From Paenibacillus sp. HB172176 (GTDB lineage Bacteria > Bacillota > Bacilli > Paenibacillales > Paenibacillaceae), in NCBI RefSeq assembly GCF_011947265.1, contig NZ_JAATHD010000015.1:62001-126000 (forward strand): DNA of 64,000 nt, in the 5' to 3' direction. Below, in pieces: positions 50,536 to 58,599 of this stretch (position 1 is the first letter of the stretch; each line of letters begins with the position of its first letter). The notes beneath the pieces are model-generated. The model was not told where the DNA came from. It searched no databases and was given only the letters and a program-made list of their open reading frames with translations. A program made the translations under genes and the position numbers.

Positions 50536-51271
50536 TCTTTTTAACCACATGAGCGGCAGAATCCCGATCCAGAAAGAGTTTCCAATTGGGATGCGTCTTC
50601 AGCATCGAGGCAGGAACGAGCGGATTGATGTCACTCTCGAGCGTTCGCTTAATCGCATCCGCTTTCACGGCATGCGGAACACAAGAAATAATGGCCTTGC
50701 TCTTCATAATCTGACGAACGCTCATTGTAACGGCCTGCAAGGGCACATTGTCTACGTTATTAAACCAACCCTCGCCAACCTGCTGCAGCTTGCAAGCATG
50801 ATCCAGATCGACGACGATATAGGGCTCCTCTGTTGTAAAGTTCGCCGGAGGGTCGTTAAACGCGATATGCGCGTTTTCTCCGATGCCGATCAGCGCGAGA
50901 TCTATAGGCGCTTCAGTCACCGCCGCATTCAATCGAACGATCGTTTCCTGAATATCGCCTGAAGCGTCGATTAGATGATAGCCGCCCAGGGTGGTGATAT
51001 GGCGAATGAACCTCTCCTTCAAATACAGTTGAAAGCTTGCCGGATGCGAATCCGCTATGCCCGCGTATTCATCCAAATGGAACATGACAACCTTGTCCCA
51101 TTCAATAGGCTGCTTGACGAACGATTGAAAAAACTCGAATTGAGAAGATCCGGTTGACAAAAGCAGTCTGGCGCTTCCTTGCCGATTAATTGCCTCCTGC
51201 AAAATGCCGGCGGCGTGTTCGGCCGCCCTTATTCCCAATTGCTTCGCGTCGATTGAAATATGAATTTCCAT
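50528..51271 (-). CDS. nagB: Glucosamine-6-phosphate deaminase-like protein (NagB family)
   Basis: NagB converts glucosamine-6-phosphate to fructose-6-phosphate and ammonia. The 247-residue protein has LLLSTGSSQFEFF near residue 37, the active-site VMFHLDEYAGI near 62, and GIGENAHIAFNDPP near 130, where most NagB proteins have GENGHIAFN. The overall length fits. It has a normal position as first gene, 67 bases after the Eis-like gene and overlapping the next gene. No nagA is nearby, so it may act on a related amino sugar. Confidence 0.85.
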   Translation of the reverse strand: MEIHISIDAKQLGIRAAEHAAGILQEAINRQGSARLLLSTGSSQFEFFQSFVKQPIEWDKVVMFHLDEYAGIADSHPASFQLYLKERFIRHITTLGGYHLIDASGDIQETIVRLNAAVTEAPIDLALIGIGENAHIAFNDPPANFTTEEPYIVVDLDHACKLQQVGEGWFNNVDNVPLQAVTMSVRQIMKSKAIISCVPHAVKADAIKRTLESDINPLVPASMLKTHPNWKLFLDRDSAAHVVKKNE

Positions 51272-51338
51272 GTATATATCCCCCTATTAATTAAAATTCG
51301 ATTCGCAATACAAGCTTGCTCCCCACTCCTCCGTTTGC

Positions 51339-52511
51339 TTAGAACAAATCGGACGAATAGGAAATTCGCCGCGGAATGGCCCTTTCCCATTTCCCGATTT
51401 CTTCGGCGTTCCCGCGCAAGCTCCCGAGCAGAGCTAGCTGCTCCGGGCGTTGACAGCCGATCATCATCGTCGAAAAGGTCTGAATATCGCAGCTGACCAC
51501 GCTTTTTCGGTCATCCTCACAGCGAGCGGCGCTTCCGCTTCCATCGCTGTGTATGACGATATCCCATAAGCCTCGGTTCCATTCCGCATGCTCATCCTTC
51601 AAGCGAATTGTCAGCTTGGCAGGCGCTCTCTCGTGAGCAAAGCGGTACTGACCGATAAATGCGCCGACATCGACGATTCTGACCATACATTTAGGAGAAA
51701 GCTCTTGCTGAAGCTTTGGTTCGGACATTGTAAACAAAAACGGATCGTCGATCGGCGCATGAAAGCCAATGCGATTAACAATCGGAGAGTGATTGCCGAC
51801 AAACTGCCATAATCCGCGTCTGGCGGATTCATCCAAGTATACGATCTCATGTATATTCATGAATGTAGCTTTGATATCGAACAGCAAATAACCCATTGGA
51901 GCGCCTTTCACATTATAGTAGACGGTAAAATATCCCGGCTTACGCTTGAACACCTGGCTTATCCACCAACGCTCGTCGCGAACAAGCATCCCGTTATAAC
52001 GAAGGGCGTAAGCGTCATAGATTATTTTAGCCGTTCGCCAATCCGATGCTTTCATTCGCTTGACGCTTCCTCCTTCAGGCGACATATGCTTCGGAATTAC
52101 CGACATATCGAACGTATACGTCTTTTCGACGGCAAAGTATTCCCATCCATATTTGCGATAGAACGCATATGAGAACGGATTTAACATGGAGACAGACTGC
52201 CCGTTTGTTTTCATTTTTTCTAAACTGCTTGCTAGCAGTTTTCCTGCCATTCCCTGCTTACGCAATTCCGGATAGGAAGCGACATGTGCTATTCCGCCCA
52301 TTTCCAGCACGGCTCCCTGCAAATAAATGCGAAGCGGGAGAATCGCGAGCTGTGATGCAAGAGAACCGTCGACGAAAAAGCCCAAATACTCATTCGTATT
52401 CATTTGGTCTCTGCGCTCTTTCTCTTGCTCGTCCGAGAACTGAACCCCAAACGCAACCTGAGTCAGCTTAAGCGATTGTTCAATCTCTTGGGGTCGAATG
52501 GTTCTTATCAT
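51339..52511 (-). CDS. Eis-like GNAT acetyltransferase
   Basis: The protein has 390 residues with the three-domain Eis layout: an N-terminal GNAT domain with the acetyl-CoA loop VASYPELRKQGMAGKLL near residue 80, a second degenerate GNAT domain (about 150-280), and an SCP2-like C-terminal domain (about 290-390). It ends in Phe, as in Eis proteins, whose terminal carboxylate acts in catalysis. Eis-family members acetylate amines, including aminoglycosides, but many have unknown targets. GGGAGGGACG precedes the ATG. It is divergent from the AraC gene at 52753. Confidence 0.85.
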   Translation of the reverse strand: MIRTIRPQEIEQSLKLTQVAFGVQFSDEQEKERRDQMNTNEYLGFFVDGSLASQLAILPLRIYLQGAVLEMGGIAHVASYPELRKQGMAGKLLASSLEKMKTNGQSVSMLNPFSYAFYRKYGWEYFAVEKTYTFDMSVIPKHMSPEGGSVKRMKASDWRTAKIIYDAYALRYNGMLVRDERWWISQVFKRKPGYFTVYYNVKGAPMGYLLFDIKATFMNIHEIVYLDESARRGLWQFVGNHSPIVNRIGFHAPIDDPFLFTMSEPKLQQELSPKCMVRIVDVGAFIGQYRFAHERAPAKLTIRLKDEHAEWNRGLWDIVIHSDGSGSAARCEDDRKSVVSCDIQTFSTMMIGCQRPEQLALLGSLRGNAEEIGKWERAIPRRISYSSDLF

Positions 52512-52658
52512 TGACGTCCCTCCCTTCAGAGCGATTCTTTTTTCGCTTCTTGTCCATACTTTAACGAATCGCTTCCGTCAAAGAAACGAGCAGAATTTGT
52601 TATCATTCATTTTATTTGCAGTACCCAAAATTGTAGTGAGCTTATTAAAATGTGACTA

Positions 52659-52687
52659 TTGCTCGACGGCGGACAATCTACTAGAAT
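52659..52687 (+). promoter_or_regulatory. Predicted promoter of the membrane AraC regulator
   Basis: TTGCTC, a 17-base spacer and TAGAAT lie 65 bases upstream of the start codon on the plus strand. Confidence 0.45.
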
Positions 52688-52752
52688 AATAAAATAATTT
52701 AAATCGGGTTTTGCAACTAAAACCTTGACGGAAGTGAGTTGTTCGCATAGAG

Positions 52753-55005
52753 ATGATCACAAAGCTGAAGAAGCTACCCAAGTTCGGCGCAAAGTCATAT
52801 TCTTTGTTCTTCTGGCTACTACTAAGCTTTATGACCATCGTGATGCTCCTCGTTTCATTCACTTTGTATTCGGTTTTATTCTTCAGAGGTCATATTAAAA
52901 ATGAGCTCATTACCTATAACAACGCAAACTTGAAAAACACGACAGAAAATTATGAAGCCACCTTTCAGCTCATCGAGAACTCTGTCCTGACCTTCTCTTT
53001 AAACGAAAAAGTTACGGAATTCAATAAACCTGAATTTAATTATGCATCCGGCAGCCAGTTGATGGACGAGCTCCAGATTTTCCTGGCCAACCAATCGCTC
53101 TTTCTTGAAAACATGATTGTCTACTACGAGAAAAGCGGCGTTACCTTGGAAAAATCGCGGGGTGCTGACGCGGACGTTATGTTCGGACGCTATTATGTCA
53201 GCCAAGACTATTCATACGATTTTTGGAAAGCGCAGTTTGACGCCCCCTATGTCACAAGGATATTGCCGAACTCTGTCTTCTCTGAGCTTGTCTATGCCGA
53301 TAAATTAAGCAGCAGCCAAGTGCTGATTCCGATTGTGGTGAAAAACAATACCAATCCGTCGGTATACATTATAGCCTTTGCCGACGCGCATAAATTGTTC
53401 GCGACGTATCATCAATCCATCAACGACAACTTTTATATCTTGGACGAGACGCAACAGCTCTTTTTCGCAACAGGCGCAGAACAAAAGGACGCCTTCCCCG
53501 CATTTGAAGGAAATCTCGGATACGTCAAACAAGGAAAAAATTATTACTTCTATAAAAAAGGCGAATCGACAGGGCTAATCTATGTCAACGTCATCCCCGA
53601 TGACAGCATCGCATCGCAAATGAAATGGAATTACACCTTTGTTGCTCTGTTCGTTTTTGCCGTCATCATTAGCATCCTTGCTTCTTTCCTGTTCAGCGTT
53701 CGGCTCAATCGTCCGGTCAAACGCCTCGTACACTCGATTCAACAGCTCACGAACGACTTCCCCTGGCAGAAGCATAGCGGAATCAAAGAATTTAATATCA
53801 TACAGGAGAAGGTTCAGCATCTGCTCGACTCGAATTGGGATATTAACCAAACTCTCGAGGAGAAAAACTCCCTTCTTCGTCATTTGGCCTATATTAATGA
53901 GTTGAGGAACATTCGAAGCAACGGAAGCTACTTGAATGACTTAATTGATATTAATGAACCTTATCGCTTCGTTCTGTTCAAGCTAACCTTCAAACCGCGG
54001 CTGTTCGAAGAAATCGACGTCAACGAAGATCGAGCCACCTCTTATATCATGACTTATATTAATAAGGTCGTTTCAGAGCGATTTCAAGAGTCTCTTACTC
54101 TGCAAATCGAGAACGACCAATTGCTATCCGTCGTCTATTCCGAGCAGGGATCGCAAAGACTGCTCGAAACGCTGAATGAAATCAGACAAGTTCTCGATTT
54201 GGACCGGGAGTATTGCTTCTTGACGATCGCCTTAAGCAAGCGGCATGATCCTGAGGATGATTTCAAAATGTCCTTCGATCAAACCAAATCGCTTCTGCAG
54301 TACAGAAAATATAATGACAAAACGCAGATTTTATCAGCTACAGATGCGAAACCGACGAACTATTATTTGATGCCTGCGCAAGAGGAAGAAATAAATGTAA
54401 ATTTGAACAACGGCAACGAGGCTCAGATTATCCAATTCGTCAAACGCGAGCTGGGAGTTCTGAAAAAAAAGGAAGCGTCGGAGAAGCAGGTGAAAGCTTT
54501 TATTAGCAATATTGTCGATCGTGTAAAACGGGCTTTTCTCTTCAATAAACTGGATGTGGACGTACTGAAAACCTTTCAAGACTGTCTGCAAAACAACCAT
54601 ACCTTTGAAGATTTGGAACAGCTGTTTGAAGAGTGGCTGCCTCAAATTGCAGATTTAATCAGGGGCAAAAAAGAGAAAGAAGATTATATTACGAGCTTCG
54701 TATTCGATCATTTGGAAAAACATTATGCCCATGATATAACCTTGGAGATGATGGCTGACAAATTAAACTTATCCCGAAGCTACCTCTCCACTTATTTCAA
54801 AGAAAAAACCGGAATCTATTTCGTGGATTACGTCAACATGTTCCGAGTCGATCGAGCGAAAGAGCTATTATCCGGCTCCGATGTGAAAATTCAGGATGCC
54901 GCCGCTAAGGTCGGTTATCAGAATATCAACTCGTTTAATCGAATGTTCAAGAAATTTACCGGCGTGACGCCGAGCGAATTCCGCAAAGTGGAGCGCCTGA
55001 AATGA
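52753..55005 (+). CDS. Membrane-anchored AraC family regulator (YesN-like sensor)
   Basis: This 750-residue protein combines sensing and DNA binding. A membrane helix (about 15-38) is followed by an extracellular region (about 40-290) likely to be a Cache-type sensor, a second helix (about 298-320), a short HAMP-like linker, a cytosolic middle region, and a C-terminal AraC domain (about 645-750): LEMMADKLNLSRSYLSTYF, IQDAAAKVGYQNINSFNRMF and TGVTPSEFRK. Such proteins in Paenibacilli typically sit beside LplABC importers and respond to extracellular sugars. It converges with the secreted lyase-like gene and probably controls that locus. No strong ribosome binding site is visible. Confidence 0.88.
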   Translation: MITKLKKLPKFGAKSYSLFFWLLLSFMTIVMLLVSFTLYSVLFFRGHIKNELITYNNANLKNTTENYEATFQLIENSVLTFSLNEKVTEFNKPEFNYASGSQLMDELQIFLANQSLFLENMIVYYEKSGVTLEKSRGADADVMFGRYYVSQDYSYDFWKAQFDAPYVTRILPNSVFSELVYADKLSSSQVLIPIVVKNNTNPSVYIIAFADAHKLFATYHQSINDNFYILDETQQLFFATGAEQKDAFPAFEGNLGYVKQGKNYYFYKKGESTGLIYVNVIPDDSIASQMKWNYTFVALFVFAVIISILASFLFSVRLNRPVKRLVHSIQQLTNDFPWQKHSGIKEFNIIQEKVQHLLDSNWDINQTLEEKNSLLRHLAYINELRNIRSNGSYLNDLIDINEPYRFVLFKLTFKPRLFEEIDVNEDRATSYIMTYINKVVSERFQESLTLQIENDQLLSVVYSEQGSQRLLETLNEIRQVLDLDREYCFLTIALSKRHDPEDDFKMSFDQTKSLLQYRKYNDKTQILSATDAKPTNYYLMPAQEEEINVNLNNGNEAQIIQFVKRELGVLKKKEASEKQVKAFISNIVDRVKRAFLFNKLDVDVLKTFQDCLQNNHTFEDLEQLFEEWLPQIADLIRGKKEKEDYITSFVFDHLEKHYAHDITLEMMADKLNLSRSYLSTYFKEKTGIYFVDYVNMFRVDRAKELLSGSDVKIQDAAAKVGYQNINSFNRMFKKFTGVTPSEFRKVERLK

Positions 55006-55061
55006 GAAACCCTCGATTCTGTGCCTCTCGGAAATAAATAGTAAAGGTTTTTTGCAAAAAG

Positions 55062-55091
55062 AGCGGAAGCAGACATCATGGCTGCTTCCGT
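55062..55091. terminator. Bidirectional terminator between the AraC and lyase genes
   Basis: CGGAAGCAG pairs with CTGCTTCCG. CTCTTTTTGC follows on the minus strand and TTCATATTTTG on the plus strand. It lies between converging genes. Confidence 0.75.
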
Positions 55092-55103
55092 TCATATTTT
55101 GTA

Positions 55104-58100
55104 TCAGTTACCTGCGGTTACTGTGCCTGAGGAAGTAATATCCACGTATAAAGTTCCGTTCGCGGAGGTCGTATAGCCAGAACCCGTCTGTACGGAAACA
55201 CTAAGTTCTCCCGCCGATACTGCTGTGCTTACGGAATAGCTCGTGTTCGGCTCCAGGTCGGTGACGACTGCCCTCGTCTGCGCCGCGGGCACCGTGAAGG
55301 TAACCGTTCCTGATATTGCGGTATTCCAAGCCCCCGTACCGAACAGCACAGCATAGTTTTGCGAGGCGGTCGTTAAACGCGTGCCTGTTACGTTAGCCGA
55401 GCTGTTGCCTTTGGCCGAGGACAATGTATAGGCCAAGGCGGATTCCGATGCCGATGTCGAAGCTTCGAATACGGTGAGCCACTGCTGCGAGGTATTGCTA
55501 TTATTCGGCTTCACTTGCACTTCATACATTTTGTTGCTGGAGTAGAGGTTGGTCAGCGTCGTCGTCAGACCGGCAGGGAGCAGCGCCGTCATCGTCCCTA
55601 CCCATCCTTGCGTGGAGTTGCTGACATCATACCGGACCGTGCCCGCCTCTGCCGGCGTTACCGAGACCGGCGTTCTGAATAAATGCCATAAATCTCTCTG
55701 ATTATGCACCGTATCGACGTTCGTTCTATCATACACTACGAATATGCTTGGACGTAAGTAGATGACATCCCTGGTCCATGACGATATGCTGCCCGGCGTA
55801 TACATGTCCTCCAGATATTGGCCTCGGGACTGCACGTATCCTTGTTTGTCTTCATAACGGGTCATCCTTGTCCTTGGAACCGTATCTTCAAGTGGACCAT
55901 AGGCTCTTTGCGAAGAGCCATTCATGAAGATGTTGAAAATATCTCTGGCTCCGCCATACACATTATTATACATGTCATCCTCTGTGAGGTAGGTGGTCCC
56001 TGGATAGCTGGTTGCCGCGACACCCGCCGTATTAATCAGGAAAGGCGTTCCGCCTTTGACGATCGCAAGGCTGCCCTGATCATAATATTCTTCCCCGGAA
56101 TACGTGCTGTCGACATACGGCGCCGCCCGAAACGAACCCCAAACCGCGCTTGTTCCCCAATCCGATCGCATGGCAACCTCTCCCATTCCGTCTGTCTTAT
56201 AGGATAATGGAAGGGTCGTGAAGCTCGTATCCGGCGCTGTCGGATCCCAGAACAGAAAGTCCTGCCATAAGCCGACGGAGCCTTGGATTCCTCTGACCGT
56301 ACTTGCGAAGTTGTGAATAACGGGCGCGTTTGAATCTCCGAAGCTTCGGGAAATAGCCGCTTGTACGGCAAAAATCTCGGGATCTGTAGCAGACGGGAAG
56401 CTATTGGATGCATTGCTTCCCGATACATGCATCATCCCTCTGTCATCTATTTTCTTCCTGTCAGGCCATGAGAAATGCAGCAAGTACATGCCTTGATCCT
56501 TAGCAAACGTAAACGGATTCGTATGATTAATAAGATCGATGCCTTTTGCCGTTTTCGCCGCAAGAATGGGCAGATTCATGTTTTCAGACGCCAATGTACC
56601 GTATCCCATGCCTTCCGACCAACCTCCCCCTGACAGCCAATCGTTATAGTACGGTTGAATAAATCCGAAGTGAGTATTGTTTAGCCAGTCGCTATACAAA
56701 TTCGGATTGGCGGTATTCTCGCCATCGGTAGCAATGGCGGCATACGCTTGGGCCGCATAGAAGCCTGCTGTATAGTTGCCATGCGCATAGGTCAACGCTC
56801 CTCCGCTCTGCGAGCCTGACGGGATGTAAGAGTCACCGTTGACAAATGCATCTAACCAATTATTCATAGCGTTCACAACTTGCGATTTCAAACCGGCCGA
56901 CAGTGAATCGTTGAACCAGTCGTAGCCGATCGCATAAGCGACACCAAAGTTTCGAATGCCGTATCCGTCGTCACGCAGCGGTTCTTGCCAGTGCGCTCCG
57001 CTCGGTTGCGACATCTTATCCAGAATGTCCGCCCCTTTGGCAGCCCATTGCGCCACATTCCCGTCATTGATTAATTTCCCGATTTGATAAGCAAGTCCGA
57101 GCTGGATAAGAGCGTCCTTATATCCATCTCCCTGGTAGCCTTCGCCGATGCTTCCTCCATTCGGGTAATCGTTGCCGTCCGGATACTCAACCGTTCCTGT
57201 CAGATATTCATTGACTTGATTGCGTAAAGCAATCCATTTCGAGTCATTTGCCAAGGCCAGATTTTTCAATCGGGTTTGAGTAGCGGCATCCAGCCAAATT
57301 CTTGGATGTGCTCCAGACGTTGGCGTGGGTGTGGTTGTTGGCATCGGCGTCGCTGTTGGTGTCGCTGTCGGCGTTGGCGTTGGCGTTGGCGTCGCTGTCG
57401 GCGTTGGCGTTGGCGTTGGCGTCGCTGTTGGCGTTGGTGTTGGTGTCGGCGTCGCTCCTCCCGGACGAATAAATTTGATATCATCCACCCAAAACGTCTC
57501 GCTTGACGACCAGCCGTTGCCTGCATCGAAGCCGATTTTTGTGATGGAATTGCCCAGATTTGCCCTTATCGAGCTCAAATCCAGCGTAAACGTCTCAAAG
57601 CCTGCCGTATTATCCAGATACACGGTGTCTATTCGGTGAGCGGAATTGTCATGACCATTGAAATAAACGAATACATATCGATTGGTTTCCGTACAATCGC
57701 CCAAATCCATACTGATTTGCAGTTGATCTGTGCTCGCAAGATTCGTAATATCGATAGGGTTGGCGGAGTAATCCAACATCTCTATTTTCTCCCAAATATC
57801 CGCGAGTCCGGTATATTTGATCGCACTCGATCCGGCAACCCCTTCTCCGGCAACAACCGCCCCTATTCCCCCGTTGCCGCCTGTAAAACTGAAGTTCTGC
57901 GCGTCCGTGTATACATCGATTGGAAAACCGGAAGTGGCAGTCGTTGTCACAGTATGATTGTCGACCGTAAAACCGCTTCCCGAATCATGAATAATGCTCA
58001 CATAGCCTAAGTTGCTTATTGCTGGCGCTCCCGTTCGGAAAGCATAGTCGGCAGCTATTTTTGTGCTGCCCACCCATACATCGTATTTTTGCGGCGATGA

Positions 58101-58475
58101 CGATAAATGCGCAACCATCTTCACATGATAAGTCGTATTTGCCGTATAAGCGACGGCAGCGTCTTTCGCGTAGCTTCCTCCATTTCGCACATAGAAGTTG
58201 CCATCCGGATTCAATTGAATAAGCATGTTTAACTGTGAATAAGCGGTACTCGATGATGCGGCATAGCCGATTACGCCGTCAATACCGGTGCCGAGCGGCT
58301 TTACATCGAACTCTGCCGTTACCGTGCCGGTATTCGATGAACCTAGCGAAAAGCTTTGAAAACTCGATGTAGATGTCCAGACGGCGGCAAAACTGCTTTG
58401 GGGAAACCCCGACCATGTTGAAATCCACAGAGCTAATACGAGGATCATACTGAGAAATCGTTTTGTTTTTTTCAT
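55104..58475 (-). CDS. Large secreted heparinase II/III-like (lyase-fold) protein with N-terminal binding modules
   Basis: The protein has 1123 residues. A signal peptide (1-30, ending SSFA) is followed by a first beta-sandwich module (about 31-190), a second module (about 205-340) resembling a carbohydrate-binding domain, a Thr-Pro-rich linker (about 345-390), and a long catalytic-like part. The latter begins HPRIWLDAATQTRLK, has an alpha-barrel region with YAHGNYTAGFYAAQAYAAIATDG and GWSEGMGYG, and ends in beta-sandwich domains. This order is typical of heparinase II/III-like polysaccharide lyases; the substrate is unknown. The ATG at 58475 has GGAG 11 bases upstream. It lies downstream of the esterase-like gene and the importer. 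Confidence 0.78.
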   Translation of the reverse strand: MKKTKRFLSMILVLALWISTWSGFPQSSFAAVWTSTSSFQSFSLGSSNTGTVTAEFDVKPLGTGIDGVIGYAASSSTAYSQLNMLIQLNPDGNFYVRNGGSYAKDAAVAYTANTTYHVKMVAHLSSSPQKYDVWVGSTKIAADYAFRTGAPAISNLGYVSIIHDSGSGFTVDNHTVTTTATSGFPIDVYTDAQNFSFTGGNGGIGAVVAGEGVAGSSAIKYTGLADIWEKIEMLDYSANPIDITNLASTDQLQISMDLGDCTETNRYVFVYFNGHDNSAHRIDTVYLDNTAGFETFTLDLSSIRANLGNSITKIGFDAGNGWSSSETFWVDDIKFIRPGGATPTPTPTPTATPTPTPTPTATPTPTPTPTATPTATPMPTTTPTPTSGAHPRIWLDAATQTRLKNLALANDSKWIALRNQVNEYLTGTVEYPDGNDYPNGGSIGEGYQGDGYKDALIQLGLAYQIGKLINDGNVAQWAAKGADILDKMSQPSGAHWQEPLRDDGYGIRNFGVAYAIGYDWFNDSLSAGLKSQVVNAMNNWLDAFVNGDSYIPSGSQSGGALTYAHGNYTAGFYAAQAYAAIATDGENTANPNLYSDWLNNTHFGFIQPYYNDWLSGGGWSEGMGYGTLASENMNLPILAAKTAKGIDLINHTNPFTFAKDQGMYLLHFSWPDRKKIDDRGMMHVSGSNASNSFPSATDPEIFAVQAAISRSFGDSNAPVIHNFASTVRGIQGSVGLWQDFLFWDPTAPDTSFTTLPLSYKTDGMGEVAMRSDWGTSAVWGSFRAAPYVDSTYSGEEYYDQGSLAIVKGGTPFLINTAGVAATSYPGTTYLTEDDMYNNVYGGARDIFNIFMNGSSQRAYGPLEDTVPRTRMTRYEDKQGYVQSRGQYLEDMYTPGSISSWTRDVIYLRPSIFVVYDRTNVDTVHNQRDLWHLFRTPVSVTPAEAGTVRYDVSNSTQGWVGTMTALLPAGLTTTLTNLYSSNKMYEVQVKPNNSNTSQQWLTVFEASTSASESALAYTLSSAKGNSSANVTGTRLTTASQNYAVLFGTGAWNTAISGTVTFTVPAAQTRAVVTDLEPNTSYSVSTAVSAGELSVSVQTGSGYTTSANGTLYVDITSSGTVTAGN
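57325..57460 (-). repeat. Tandem Thr-Pro codon repeat (interdomain linker)
   Basis: Units of about six bases encoding Thr-Pro or Thr-Ala repeats form an in-frame linker inside the lyase-like gene. The region contains several longer identical blocks of about 30-36 bases, so copy number may vary by slippage or recombination. Confidence 0.8.
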
Positions 58476-58504
58476 TAACAAGCTCACTCCCTAATCGGCA
58501 TTTT

Positions 58505-58599
58505 TGATCAAAACACAAAACCTTACTCCATTGCGCAAGCTCAAAGTGGTTGATCATAGGTGCGAAACTTGTACCTTACTCCGTCACGAGTGTCCAAAG
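58505..58599 (-). repeat. Imperfect tandem repeat upstream of the lyase-like gene
   Basis: Two related units (58551-58599 and 58505-58546) each start with CTTTG, contain GGAGTAAGGT in the middle and end with TGATCA. They fill the space between the hydrolase stop and the lyase ribosome binding site. They could be paired regulator sites or a structured leader. Confidence 0.55.

Noticed and set aside
57266..57526. Arg/Gln-rich and Val/Gly-rich open frames around the lyase linker
   Set aside because: These are shadows of the Thr-Pro codon repeat in the lyase-like gene on other frames.
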